A DNA stretch of 64,000 bases from Prorocentrum cordatum (GCA_963575745.1 CAUYUJ010005603.1:148862-212861); one strand, 5' to 3'. Positions 21,265-31,605 are shown, counted from the first letter of the stretch. The notes: a model not told the origin generated them from the letters alone. Numbers and translations: made by a program.

Positions 21265-23724
21265 TTACGCTGCGCCCCCGCCGAAAAACAGTCTGCCCCT
21301 GCCACGGCCGAGGTGCCCGAACAAATCGAGCTTCTCGAAGCATCGAACCTCCCAGTTCCTCTGATGCACGCTTGCCGAAACTAGTGCTGCTTGCAAGTTC
21401 AGAGACTCGTCTTCAAACGTTGCATAGTACAATGGATTACCGTGCTTGTGTATCCTACGAGTCATGTGTATGAAAAAATGATGCTTAAACAGCAGGGGCG
21501 TGCCCGGCAGCTTCATAAACTCATTATGGCAAAGTGCCAGGTCCAGCAACTGCTGCACCACCTCACGGGGTATCTGCATGGGCGATCTCTTCAAAACTTT
21601 CATGTAGTGATGCAGCGCAAGGGCAGCATGATGAAGCGGTATGCCGTGTCTCATTTGATACGCGTGCAGCCCAGACAAGTACACCGCCCATGGCAACATT
21701 GCGTTTGTTTCCGAACCCATTGTTTTCATCATAGGAATATGCTCGTGTCCAATCATAGTTTTTTCTAGACGTTTGATCCTGTAGTCCTGTGGAATATCAT
21801 TTTCGTCGTACCAGCTAAACAATTGTTCTTCGAGCCGCTCGATACCACACGACGACACTGTTTCGAAGCCACCGCTGATATGCCATGGGTTCAATCGCAA
21901 GACGCTCCATAGTATTGCTGATATAACTCTCTGGTGGATCCCTAAGTACAAAATGTGCAACACATCGAGCATGAAGGTCAGCGTGGGGGACACATATATA
22001 AGTGGGCTGAACATTGGGTTTCTATGGTTCAGAGGGTCTATGCACGCTTGACCGAAGAAAGTAGGCCGCCAGAACACTGCCACAAATGGCAGCTGTATGG
22101 CGCTGAACTCTCCTACGTCTGGCAACTGTGGTGTCGGTTCCAATCTGTCGCCTGCTTGCAGGCCGAACCTCGGGACATCCCGTAGCAACACTCTCCCGCG
22201 GACGTGGGCTTTGCGCTTGTCCCAGAACATCATCCCCTCACGTATCACCTGTCAGCGGGCCGATGCTTAGTTGCGCGTGCCCGGACATCGTGCGGTGGTG
22301 TCGCTGATGCTGCTGATGTAGATGTGTAAGTGCGTGTGTGTGTGTGGGAGAGGGAGAGAGTGGGTGCTGGTGTGTGCGTGTGTGCGTGTGTGCGCATGTG
22401 TGTTTGCATATGTGTGTACCTGTACGGAATTTCTATACAGGTATGTGCATATACATGCATATATATATACACAAATCTTTGTGACAATTACATGTGTGTA
22501 ACAGTCGCGTACGCGGCGCCTAAGAACTGGCTGGGGATGGGTGGGGAGGGGCGTGGGGACATGTATACCTATCTGGCTCACACCCCTCCCCGCGCCCATC
22601 CAGTCGGTTCCCAGGCACCTGGGCCCTTCCATCCATGGCGTTTATATACAGCACGGACAGCGCAGCATCGCCTGTATGCGATCCGCCTCGGTCGATATGA
22701 GCACCTGCACTTCGCACGATTGGCAGTCAGCCTCGTAGTCGTCCAGGTCGTCTGGCATACCCCACACGTCATCATACAACGTGACGTCGGTGTAGTCGTG
22801 CATGGTGTCGGCGAACGTCCTACACATCATGCACGGCCTCCACCCACTCCCGAGGCCGCGGAGGCCGAATGTGGTCGATTGTTCGATCAGGTCGCCCTTT
22901 ATCCACACAACCAGCCCTTTCCGTATGGCATCACCCGCTGTTGTTGCTCTAGGATCGTGTGTTGGCCATTGGCTGTGGTCATGCCTACGGTGCGGCTTGT
23001 GGCCGTGGATCAGTGCCACCAACGACCATTTGATTACCAACATGACTTGGTACACCGTGCACCATCCACGGCAGCCACACTTGCATTGTTCTGTTTTTTT
23101 CAGGATTGCCAGAGTGTGCCTGCGGCGCGTCCAGACATTATACATGAAGAACGCTGTTACTGTATCTGTTTTTCCGACTCGCTCTGAGCGCGTATATCTG
23201 ATCCCGTCCACATACAAGCACAGTAGCAACGGGCAGTTCTCTCTGCCGATGTGTTGAAGCCCTGGGTGCCAAGAGTAAAGGTCATACATATCTTGGACAC
23301 GTGCGTCAGACTGCATCGATTCCACAGACAATGATTCAGTCGTGTCCACTTCTAACTGGATGGCCTCATGAGCTGGTAGAATCGGTATTTCTTTGATCGT
23401 CCGCCCACCACGCCCAGCGGTCGGAACTTCGATCCAGTAGTAGGTAGACTCAGGCTTCCTTGGAATAACTCGGTCGAGATGTTTCTGAAAATTACCACCA
23501 TTGTTACGATCGGGGTTGAGAGCGAGCGAGGCGGTCTGACCCTCCATCCCAGCTTGTTTGCAGAAGAAGGCAATCGAGCACACGTCCTTCGCCGTCATGG
23601 GTCGGGATCCAGCGTACATCTCCAACAGATACTTGTAGAGGGCCGAGCTCGCGGCATGCATTTGCCTGGCACGCGCCTGAGAGGCATCATCCCACGGGCT
23701 TGGGGGTTGAAGCCACGGAAACAT
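21265..23724 (-). CDS. dinoflagellate multicopy protein, possibly transposon-derived; two exons
   Basis: ATG at 23724 (MFPWLQPPSPWDDASQARAR). Exon 1 runs to 22672 and exon 2 from 22248 to 21265, joined in phase 0 through a 423-nt GC-AG intron to give about 678 codons. Words: ENCPLLLCLYVDGIRYTRSE, then a zinc-like pair CKCGCRGWC, then RPCMMCRTFADTMHDYTDV; exon 2 has NPMFSPLIYVSPTLTFM and LDVLHILYLGIHQRVISAIL. The DxxHxxxLG word resembles a family abundant in dinoflagellates that I recall with VLPDVMHxKHLGxD, probably derived from a transposon. A spliced-leader relic lies 18 bases upstream of the ATG, so the locus likely arose by retroposition of a mature mRNA. No frame breaks are seen, which is unusual in this window. 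Confidence 0.7.
22249..22671 (-). other. GC-AG intron, introner-like ends
   Basis: Donor CGCATACAG|GCGATG, acceptor GCTGACAG|GTGATACG. ACAGG is present at both ends, followed by GAT. It contains a CA-rich stretch (minus sense) at 22328-22400 and a TATATA run. Splicing joins Q to V in phase 0. Confidence 0.7.
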
Positions 23725-23741
23725 GTGCAGCTAGCGCTCGG

Positions 23742-23763
23742 GAGCCAAAATGGCTAGATACGG
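23742..23763 (-). other. spliced-leader relic
   Basis: Minus-strand reading is CCGTATC then TAGCCATTTTGGCTC. The dinoflagellate spliced leader ends GTAGCCATTTTGGCTCAAG, so 15 consecutive bases match and the preceding CCGTA is present after a short insertion. It sits 18 bases 5' of the ATG at 23724, where a trans-spliced leader would be. Confidence 0.8.
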
Positions 23764-24615
23764 AGAGGACCCGATCGGGGAGGGGAATGTTGAGGGAGAT
23801 GACGGGGCGGAGGGGGTGGAGGCGGAGGGCAGATGCGAGGCAGGGGCGCCCCCTCTTTCCGAGTTACCCCTGTTGGCCTGCAGGCGGGAGGGGCGCGCGC
23901 CAGGCGCGCGAAAGGAACGCTGGAATCAGGGCCACAAGCGATTTCAGCACGCCCAACGCACACTCCGTTCAGCCCTCCGAGCTAGGCTGAGGTTGAGGAT
24001 GATTGAGTCTGAATGTTAGTGTGTCTGACTGTTCATGAGTCCACGTGAGTGAGTCTGCGAGTGAGCCTGAGAACCAGTGGGTCCGGATACGAGTGCGTCT
24101 GGAGGGGGTGAAACCAGCGCGAGTTGGATGAGGAGAGGAGTTAGAGGTTACGAGTTGTAAATTGTGCGAGTTGCCGTTGGTATTTTGATGTTGGTGGTGT
24201 TTTTTTTCCATTGCCTCCCGGAATGTTTGTACAGTTCTCGCATGTCAAGATTTCAACAAATTTCAACAGATTTCACTGATTTTTCACTGATTTTTCATGC
24301 GTGTTTTTTGCATATATATAGTGTTTTGTGTGGGTTTCAACAAATTTCAACAGATTTCAACGATATTTCACTGATTTTTCAACTCGGTATTTGGGCATCA
24401 ATCCTTGCAAATATTATGGTTGTGCGTGTGTTTTTTGTGCTGACGGCGTGTGATTGCTCGTTAGGTGTTGTGATTTTCGAGGTGTGTACGTGTTTTTGTG
24501 TTTGATGGCGTGTGTTTGCTCGTTCTGTGTTGTGTGTTTAGTAGTTTGCTTGTTTGATCATGTGTGTCCATGCGTTTGGTGTGTGCGTGTGCGTGTGCGT
24601 GTGCGTGTGCGTGTG

Positions 24616-24665
<50 letters not shown>

Positions 24666-25063
24666 GCTCTCGTTGGACGTGTTAACACCTCGCTCATTGC
24701 TGGACCTGTACGGCACACATGGGCGAGGCGGACTGTGATGGGAGCACGACGGGGAGCATTCTCTCACGCTGCGATCTTGCTGGCAAACTGTGCGGCACCT
24801 CTCGTGTCACGCGCGCCGAGAGGACTGCGGTGTGCGAACGTCTTAATCGCACCGAGTTCCGTGAGCCACCACGTGAACCCGAAACAGCGCGTCACATGGG
24901 AGAGGCCGAGGTACCGCAATTTCTTGCATGAACCTGTATCCACTGCCACATGTCGGCTCCCCCATGTGTTCAAACGAAAGCTGAACACGTGCCTGTATAC
25001 ATACCTATGCTACTAAATGAGCTTGGCGTTGCACGCCACCGAGCAGCGCATGCATCGCGTCGT
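23764..25063. repeat. spacer with TTTCAAC and GT repeats
   Basis: TTTCAACAGATTTCACTGATTTTTCA units occur at 24250-24392, then a T/G-rich stretch, then a GT microsatellite at about 24577-24663. No gene supported. A 25-bp-like GTGAGTCTG pattern occupies 24000-24075. Confidence 0.55.
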
Positions 25064-26605
25064 CTAGATGTTGGCCAGCCTCTGCTTCTCCCTGCGCATG
25101 TTCTGCAGGCAGGTGATCTCGGCCTTGAGCTTCTTCAGCGGCGACTCCAGGGCAGGGGTCACGGACGCGATCTTGTCGTCGAAGGTCTCCTCTGCCATCT
25201 GGCTCTTCACTTTTGCGATGTCAGTGATCAAAATCTCTTTGATGAATTGGCTCCCCATGGCGGCCGAGACCAGCGCGTTCAGGCTCTCCTGCAGGCCCGA
25301 GACGCCCTCGGAGTTGTTGGCCCACTTCCATTCGGGCAGCGACTTGATGTTGTCCAGGATGAGGTTTGCTTGGGTCACGGTCTGTCCGTACTCCGAGATG
25401 GACGTCTGCGCGCATTCCATGTTTGCTTTCTGCGTCTTCTTGAGCTGCTTGATCCTCTCCTTCTCCTGCTCGGCGTCGGTAGTCTTCCCGTCGACGTCAC
25501 CCGTCTGCGCGGTGCCCGCCTTAGCCTTAGCTTTTCCTCTCGGCATTTTCTTCGCCCTTGGTGTCGGCTGCGGTGGTGTCACATTCTCGATGTTGCGCTT
25601 CTTCGTCGGGTCTACCACGTTGTCTCTTCCTTCCAGAACTGCTGGAGCCGCTGAAGCCGTTCCGCCTCCCGCGATTGTCATTGGAGCAGCTGGGGTCGGT
25701 TGGGCCGTTGGAACGGTTGGAATTGCGGCGTTCGTTTCCATCATCTCAGTGATCTCGCTGCATTGCTTCTCGAACTTGTATTTGTACCCCGACTTCATGT
25801 ACAAGTGCTCCATGCGTTTGCTCTGCCAGTTGTACTTGTTCCAATATCCGCCCAATTTGATGCAACTGAGGCAGATGTTGAGCGCGGCCTCCGCTCCCGA
25901 TGACGTGATCCCTGTCCCAGACTCCTTGCCTGCAATGACCTCGAACGGCTCGTAGGTGCCGAAGTCAGCCCAGCTCTCCGCCATATTCTCCACCACCGTG
26001 CGCCTCTTCTTGTACTTTACCCACTCCTCGTCGAACCACCTCTTGCGGAAGTCTGCCTTCGCGATGTTCCCTTTGGTGGTCTCGTATTTCTTTCTCTCAT
26101 CTGGGTTCGCATCCAAGAAGGTCTGGAAGCGGTTGCCCAATGCGCCCCTCGACGGTACGACGCCCGTTGCATGGGCTTCTTCCAGGAATCGGTCTTTCGT
26201 CTTGTCGTCGTCCTCCGCCTGCTGGTTGAAGTATGCATTCTGGACGGCCGTCAACTTCGTGTTGCCTTGCGCCTGATTGTATATGTCAGCCAGCTTGGAG
26301 ATCAGCTGGGACAAGCTCGCTGGTTCATTGGTGCGCATGGGGTCATTCGGGAGCTGAGCCAAGTTGGCGACCTCGTCCCGCGACGACGCGGCCTGCCACC
26401 CCAGCTGTTGGATGCCGATCTCCGCCAGCGGCGCAGCTTGCAGGCCGATCTCCGCCAGCGGCGCAGCCTGCAAGCCGATCTCACCGAGCCGCGCCGCCTG
26501 CAAGCCGATCTCACCGAGCGGCGCCGCCTGCAAGCCGATGGAGCCGAGGTGCGGGGCGGGCGCATGAAGTGGTGGAGGTGCTCCAGGCGGCGCACCGTCC
26601 TCGGG
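25064..26605 (-). CDS. dinoflagellate multicopy family protein with N-terminal 10-residue repeats
   Basis: Open from 26605, where GCTTAG|CCCGAG could be an intron acceptor; there is no ATG at the 5' end. A proline-rich start (APPPLHAPAPHLGSIG) leads into four 10-residue repeats (LQAAPLGEIG, 30 bp each, 26420-26540). The core reads DRFLEEAHATGVVPSRGAL, GNRFQTFLDANPDERKKYE, KADFRKRWFDEEWVKYKKRR, then SCIKLGGYWNKYNWQSKRME. This matches a family I recall in dinoflagellate proteomes (SxRGALGxxFxxFLxxNPxERKKY), function unknown. The second half is low-complexity (AAPMTIAGGG, Lys-rich RAKKMPRGKAKAKA), and the end is coiled-coil-like with a stop at 25064. The exon at 26937-27713 may be spliced to it across a CA-rich intron. 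Confidence 0.65.
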   Translation of the reverse strand, partial: PEDGAPPGAPPPLHAPAPHLGSIGLQAAPLGEIGLQAARLGEIGLQAAPLAEIGLQAAPLAEIGIQQLGWQAASSRDEVANLAQLPNDPMRTNEPASLSQLISKLADIYNQAQGNTKLTAVQNAYFNQQAEDDDKTKDRFLEEAHATGVVPSRGALGNRFQTFLDANPDERKKYETTKGNIAKADFRKRWFDEEWVKYKKRRTVVENMAESWADFGTYEPFEVIAGKESGTGITSSGAEAALNICLSCIKLGGYWNKYNWQSKRMEHLYMKSGYKYKFEKQCSEITEMMETNAAIPTVPTAQPTPAAPMTIAGGGTASAAPAVLEGRDNVVDPTKKRNIENVTPPQPTPRAKKMPRGKAKAKAGTAQTGDVDGKTTDAEQEKERIKQLKKTQKANMECAQTSISEYGQTVTQANLILDNIKSLPEWKWANNSEGVSGLQESLNALVSAAMGSQFIKEILITDIAKVKSQMAEETFDDKIASVTPALESPLKKLKAEITCLQNMRREKQRLANI

Positions 26606-26698
26606 CTAAGCGCACGCGCGCCAAACCGATGCAACGCACGAAACACAGCTTGAACATCATTGAAACCGATGGCCTCGACATTTCAAGCTGGCCCAGAC

Positions 26699-26740
26699 GG
26701 TGCGCGCGCGTGCGCACGTTCGCGTGCGTGTGTGTGTGTG

Positions 26741-26795
<55 letters not shown>

Positions 26796-26931
26796 TGTGT
26801 GTGCGAGTGTGTGTGCGTGTGTGTGGGTGGGTGAGTGCGTGCGTGCGTGCGTTCGTCCGTGCGTGCGTGTGCACGGGCATGCGTGTTCGTGAGTGCGCGT
26901 GCGCGCGCACGTGCGCGCGCGCGTGTGAAAA
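26699..26931. repeat. GT/GC-rich microsatellite
   Basis: Long GT runs with GC interruptions (GTGTGCGCGCGT, GTGCGTGCGTGC). On the minus strand it lies between the exon at 26937-27713 and the one at 25064-26605, the position of an intron. Confidence 0.9.
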
Positions 26932-26936
26932 CTAGA

Positions 26937-27713
26937 TGGCACGCGGACCCTCGTCCCCCTCGCAAGGGGGACGAGTACGGTGATAGAGGCGTTGAATGCC
27001 CAGCTGTCTGGCTGGCGGTCGTGAGGCCACGGCGACGAGCCCGTCCCCTCGACTGTCATGTGGCCGCCCGCGGCGGCGTCGTGCTTGATGTTGCCGATGT
27101 CTGTGCCGTGGTCGCTGTTGCCCTTGCCGATCTCGGTGTCGCCGCCCTTGTCGTTGGAGCCGCGCGTGTCCTCGAACGTGTCCTTGGCGCTGGCGTCGCC
27201 AGCTCCCGCGACGTCGGGGCTGCGACGCTGGTGCTTCGTCTGGGTGAGGGGCGCCTCGTCGCTGTCATCCATGGCCACATCGGTTGCGCTCCTCTTGCCA
27301 CTCACGGCATTGGCGTCGACGCCCTTGTCACGGGAATCGTCGCTGTCGGTGATCTCAACCACGGTGTCAGTGCGGCGTGGGTTGTTGATGTCGTCTCCGC
27401 TGGAGGCCGCGCCATCGCCGCTGATCTGGCCTTTGGAGCCGCCAGTGCCGTCGTCAGCGCCCTGGTCGACGCCCTTGGTCTCGGAGCCGTCCTGGCGGCG
27501 ATCAGGAGGGGGCAACGATGTCCGACGAGGGGCAGGGCGAGGAGGAGGAGGGTGATTGTGACCAAAATTGGCATCAGGATGAACATGAACTCCCTGGGGT
27601 CCCCTCGGATAACCACTGGCGAGGGCATCGCCGTTCGGCTTGAACCCGCATGAGGTCCCCCACATCCCCCTTAGAACGCTCGCCCACGGGGGACTCGTCC
27701 TCAGGGCAGTCAG
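26937..27713 (-). CDS. acidic Ser/Asp-rich exon
   Basis: Function not recognised. On the minus strand CACTTACAG|CTGACTG at 27714-27722 is a good acceptor, directly after a CA microsatellite. The main open frame is low-complexity and charged: SETKGVDQGADDGTGGSKGQ, DTVVEITDSDDSRDKGVDAN, SATDVAMDDSDEAPLTQTK, GNIKHDAAAGGHMTVEGTG. The first 30 or so codons look better in another frame (DCPEDESPVGERSKGDVGDL), so a one-base change near 27620 is possible. It is flanked on both sides by CA/GT tracts that fit introns, and could be a 5' exon of the 25064-26605 gene. Confidence 0.45.
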
Positions 27714-27717
27714 CTGT

Positions 27718-27720
27718 AAG

Positions 27721-27753
<33 letters not shown>

Positions 27754-27821
27754 GCGTGTGTGTGTGTGTGTGTGTGCGTGTGTGTGATGTGTGTGTGTGT
27801 GTGTGGTGTGTGCGTGTGCCG

Positions 27822-27853
<32 letters not shown>

Positions 27854-27960
27854 TTCGTGCGTGTGTGCGTGTGTGCGTGTGTGCGCGCGCATGTGTATGT
27901 GTGTGTGTGTGTGTGCGTGTGTGTGCGTGAGCGTGTGCAGTGTGTGTGTGTGTGTGTGGT
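27718..27960. repeat. GT/GTGC microsatellite
   Basis: GTGCGTGCGTGC and GTGTGTGT runs with short interruptions. It mirrors the tract at 26699-26931 on the other side of the acidic exon. Confidence 0.9.
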
Positions 27961-28260
27961 CGGGGGAGGGGGGGATGCGTGGGTGCGCGATCTGCGTCGC
28001 ATGTTAGGTGTTGGTGCATGGTGCTGATGTTTCGATGCCTATCGGCATTGCTGATGCCGCGATGCCAGTGTTTCTTGCGTTACCAACGAACCTGAGATGC
28101 ACTGATGTTCAACGGGATGCAACCGAATTCGCTGTTTTTAATGCTTGTTCAATGCGTGCGTTTGTCATGCGTGCGCGATGCCAGCGTTCAGCCGTTCTGG
28201 GTGACAGAGGAGGGCCAGGGTGAGGATCAGGAGGGGAAGGATGATGAGATATGCGGAGGC

Positions 28261-28311
28261 GAGTGATGAGATGCTGCTGCTGCTGACGATGATGATGATG
28301 ATGCTGGTGAT

Positions 28312-28363
<52 letters not shown>

Positions 28364-28436
28364 CTGATGCTGATGATGATATTGATGATGATGATGCTGA
28401 TGATGATGACGATGACGATGTCGATGATGAGGATGC
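28261..28436. repeat. ATG trinucleotide microsatellite
   Basis: Imperfect (GATGAT)n with CTG interruptions. It lies just 3' of the gene ending at 28479. Confidence 0.9.
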
Positions 28437-28478
28437 TCATTATTGTTGGTTCTGCCGCCCCCAGGCGGTCTTGAAACC

Positions 28479-30266
28479 TCATGGGTCGTCCATGAGATGC
28501 GCGAGCGCGGCCTCCATCATGGACGCAGCTGGGCCGTCCATGTCGCTCGTGGTGTTGGCCATCTCGCCGTCCGCCTTCGTGTCTGGCTTGCCCACGTGGT
28601 CTGTGATCATTGTCTTGCTGATCGAGTCCTTCTTGCTCGGGGTCTTCATGTCGGGGGATTGGCTCCCAGCTGCATCCGTGCTGGTCTTGTCTGCTGCCAC
28701 TGGTGTCACCTTCTGCGCCGCCGCCAGCTCCTGCTTGGTCGGAGTTGCCGCTGGCTTCTTCATCAGCTGTGAGTCGACTGGCACCTCGTGCGTGGAACGC
28801 TTGCGCTTGATCTGGTGGCACGCAGCAGCTGGCTTCTTCATCACGGTGCTGCGCTTCTTCTTCTTCAGCGGTGCGTCGGTCTCGTCGTCGACGGCCTCGA
28901 GATCGTCTTCCTCGTCGGAGGACGCGGCATCTGCAGCGTCTGCGTTCGCATCCTTGTCCTCGTCATCGCTGTCATGGTTCTCGCCATCGACCTGCTCGAC
29001 GATCTCGGCGTCGTCCTTGTTGTGCATGCCTGGGGGTGAAGCTTCATCAATCCTCCTCATCCTCCGTCTCATCATTCCTTTCCCCCTCTCCCTCATCCTA
29101 TCTACCATGTCAGAGCCTATATGTGAACCTCTCTCATCCTCACCATTATTTCCTCACCCTCCTCCTCCTCCTCCTCCTCCTCCTCCTCGATCCTCCTCCT
29201 CACTGCTCTCCTCCCAGCCATCTGCCCTCCTCTGCATCCCGCCCTCCTCGGAGAGGAGAGCGGGGTGGGAGTGCGATTCTAGTCCGTCTATGCCTGCAGG
29301 CCGCTTGCGAACGACGTGCTTCTTCAGCTCGTTCTGCAGCTCGATCCTGCACTTGTTCGCATCGGCCTTCGTCTTGATCGTGCCATCCTTGAACTTCTCG
29401 ATGATGTGCTTGTGCACGGCTTCGAGCGCTGCCTTCTCTGACTCGAAGTAGCCGCAGCTGATGTTCGTCATCTGCTCTTTGCCCTTGCCCCCCTTCACTG
29501 TGCGATGGACCCTGATCAGCTTGTCTGGGCCGCGGTCGGCCATGATGAAGGCCTTGACTTTCAGACCGTCGGGGGTGTCTGTCCAATCGTTCAATCTGGA
29601 CGAGTGGGCCCGACATTTGTCTACGCCGGTGAACACCTTCTCGAACACCCACTTGTCATCGCAGTCGTCGTCGTTCTCCCAGTAGGCCGTGTGCTTGCCG
29701 TTCTCGTCGGGGCCGTCGGTTCTTGAACATTTCTCTGCAGGCCCCGACTTCCTGTTGTTGATCATCGGGATGCGGATCGGGGCCTGGTGTGTGATCTCGT
29801 CGTATTTGTACGCGTACTTCACGCTCGCGAACATGGGGTCTGATTGCTTGACGCCAATCTTCTCGAGCGGCTCGCTGAACCACTGTGGCCAGACCTTTCT
29901 AGTGAACGTCGTGCTCGCATGCTTGAGCATCGCGCGAATTCTCTCGCTCATCTCGATGGACCAGCTCGTCAGCACTGCGCCTTGGACGCCTGGCCAGTTC
30001 TTGTCGTTCCCTATCAAGTAGAGCGCATTCTCCAGGGATTTCTTGCCCAACCACATGTTGGGCGCGACATTCTTCCTGATGCAGTAGACGATGTCGATGT
30101 GGGCGGCCATCCTGTCCTTGTCTGGGCCTGATCTGCCCTTCTTCGTCGGGTAGATGACGAACTCGGCCGTCGTCACGAACGGCGCGAGGTGCTCCTTCAT
30201 GAGGCTCACGTCCACGCATGCATGTGGCGAATCGGCCGAGACGTCTGATGCCGCTCCGTCGGCCAT
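28479..30266 (-). CDS. Lys/Pro/Ala-rich dinoflagellate protein, two exons
   Basis: ATG at 30266 (MADGAASDVSADSPHACVDV). Exon 1 ends at 29294 (KKHVVRKRPAG) and exon 2 runs 29029-28479, joined in frame to give 507 residues. Exon 1 words: TAEFVIYPTKKGRSGPDKD, RKNVAPNMWLGKKSLENALY, KVWPQWFSEPLEKIGVKQSD, DRGPDKLIRVHRTVKGG. Exon 2 is acidic (DGENHDSDDEDKDANADAA), then basic with KKKKRSTVMKKPAAACHQIK and LMKKPAATPTKQ. KKPAA/KRPAA words are common in dinoflagellate proteins I know. Function unknown. Inside the intron an in-frame stop would end exon 1 at 29154, so splicing is needed for the full frame. A spliced-leader relic lies about 50 bases upstream. Confidence 0.75.
29030..29293 (-). other. 264-nt intron with CAGGCAT at both ends
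   Basis: Donor CTGCAG|GCATAG, acceptor CCCCAG|GCATGC. The 7-base word CAGGCAT is at both junctions (29290-29296 and 29026-29032), so the boundary can slide within it. It contains a GGA microsatellite (29158-29200). Joining gives RKRPAGMHNKDDAEIVEQ without a frame change. Confidence 0.8.
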
Positions 30267-30315
30267 GCCTCCGGCAGTGGCCCGCGCGAGCGCTCAGCTG
30301 GCGCTCGTCGCGCCT

Positions 30316-30338
30316 CCTAGCCAAAATGGCTATTGATC
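30316..30338 (-). other. spliced-leader relic
   Basis: Minus-strand reading TCAATAGCCATTTTGGCTAG holds 14 bases identical to the dinoflagellate spliced-leader core (TAGCCATTTTGGCT). It is located about 50 bases 5' of the ATG at 30266. The 5' CCG and 3' CAAG of the leader have changed. Confidence 0.75.
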
Positions 30339-30365
30339 ATGCTGTTGTTCTTTATTATTATTTGA

Positions 30366-30735
30366 GTGATTGTATCTCTTGGGCGCTTGGTGGCCGCTTG
30401 GGACGTCTTGTGGGTCTCGCTGCGATCCTGGAGGGCTCTTGGGCGTCTTGGGTGCATTGGGGGGGTGTGGGGGGGGGGCGCTTGGGGTCCTCTTGGAAGC
30501 CTCCTCGGGGCCTCATGGGGCTATCTTGGGACCATCGTGTGGCCTCTTGGGACCTCATGTGTGCCTGTTGGGGCCATCTTGTTAAGAGGCCAAAATGAGG
30601 CCAACGCTGGAAAAAAACTTCCTGCCCCCACACCGTTCATGTCCAGGAGAGGGGTGAGAGGGGAGAGGTAAACATTTCTCCGAAAGGGAAGAATGGGGCT
30701 TGGAAGCGGACGTCCCCTAAAACACCTACGCCCAG
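30366..30735 (-). repeat. dispersed repeat family R1, copy B (inverted)
   Basis: On the minus strand: GGGCGTAGGTGTTTTAGGGG, then CTCTCCTGGACATGAACGG, a T run, and AAGATGGCCCCAACAGGC with further GGCCCC/CAAGAGGCC units. This is the same order as copy A at 17985-18460. The tandem part reads CTTGGGGCCTC on the plus strand. Confidence 0.75.
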
Positions 30736-30910
30736 AGAGCTGGTGGCAATCATTCTACTTCTTCTCTTCCTCATCCTCCTGCTCTTCCTCCTCATCAGAT
30801 TCAGACTCTTCCTCCCCACTCCCTCATTCATTCCTCCAGCCTCCCCCGTGTCAACATCCTCCCTGTTTCGCACTGTTCGGCAGCCCACCTCTTTGCTCCC
30901 GTACTTCCCT

Positions 30911-31050
30911 GATCACCTCACTCGCCTGGGCATCGTTGCTGGATGGGCTGGTGGGGATACGCGAAGCGTATGGATGGGCTGGTGGGGATACGCGAAGCGT
31001 ATGGGCTGGTGGGGATACGCGTATTTCAACGAAGTTCAACGGATTTCACT
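30911..31050 (+). repeat. 60-bp motif R2 and triplicated 28-bp core
   Basis: TGATCACCTCACTCGCCTGG is followed by three tandem copies of GGGCTGGTGGGGATACGCG (30955-31018) and then TTCAACGAAGTTCAACGG. The first part matches 18696-18757. Confidence 0.75.
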
Positions 31051-31084
31051 GGAATTTCAACGCTGGGGACTGATGGCATGATCG

Positions 31085-31345
31085 GGCACGAGGAGTAGGA
31101 TGAGGAAACTGAGACGGACGAGGAGGACGTGGGTGAGTAGGATGCGCACACGCAAAGATCAGAGGATGACGCGGAGCAGGAGGAAAGGGGGAGGGAGGGA
31201 AAGGAGGGAGCGAGTGAGGGAGGGAGGGAGGGAGGACGAGGGAGAGGAGGAGGACGAGGATCTCGAGAAGGAGAATGGGGGGGAGGGATTAGGACGAGGA
31301 GGAGGCGAACGAGGAGGGCGAGGCGAGCGGCCGTGTCCTGGAGGT
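31085..31345. repeat. purine-rich (GGA/GAG) tract
   Basis: AGGAGGACGAGG-type low complexity; open frames across it are composition artefacts. A TCC run on the plus strand follows at 31467-31513. Confidence 0.8.
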
Positions 31346-31605
31346 CCGCCGCCGAGACGCCAGCAGCAGCCAGCACCTGGGCAGCACATGGAAACATGCG
31401 GTGGCACGGGATATCCCGTGCCACCGTATGTGTCCCATCGAGGGTGTATTGCAGCATCGATGACGCTCCTCCTCCTCCTCCTCCTCCTCCTCCTCCTCCT
31501 CCTCCTCCTCCTCCCTATACTCTTCCCTACCCTTTCTATTCCCGTCCACAACCTGCGCCATGTCGGCTGCTTGCCCGCGCAGCCGAGCTGCCTGGGGAGG
31601 GTGCC

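Noticed and set aside
30589-30604. GCCAAAATGAGGCC as a leader relic
   Set aside because: It lies within the GGCC-type minisatellite, matches only CATTTTGGC, and is not placed before a start codon.
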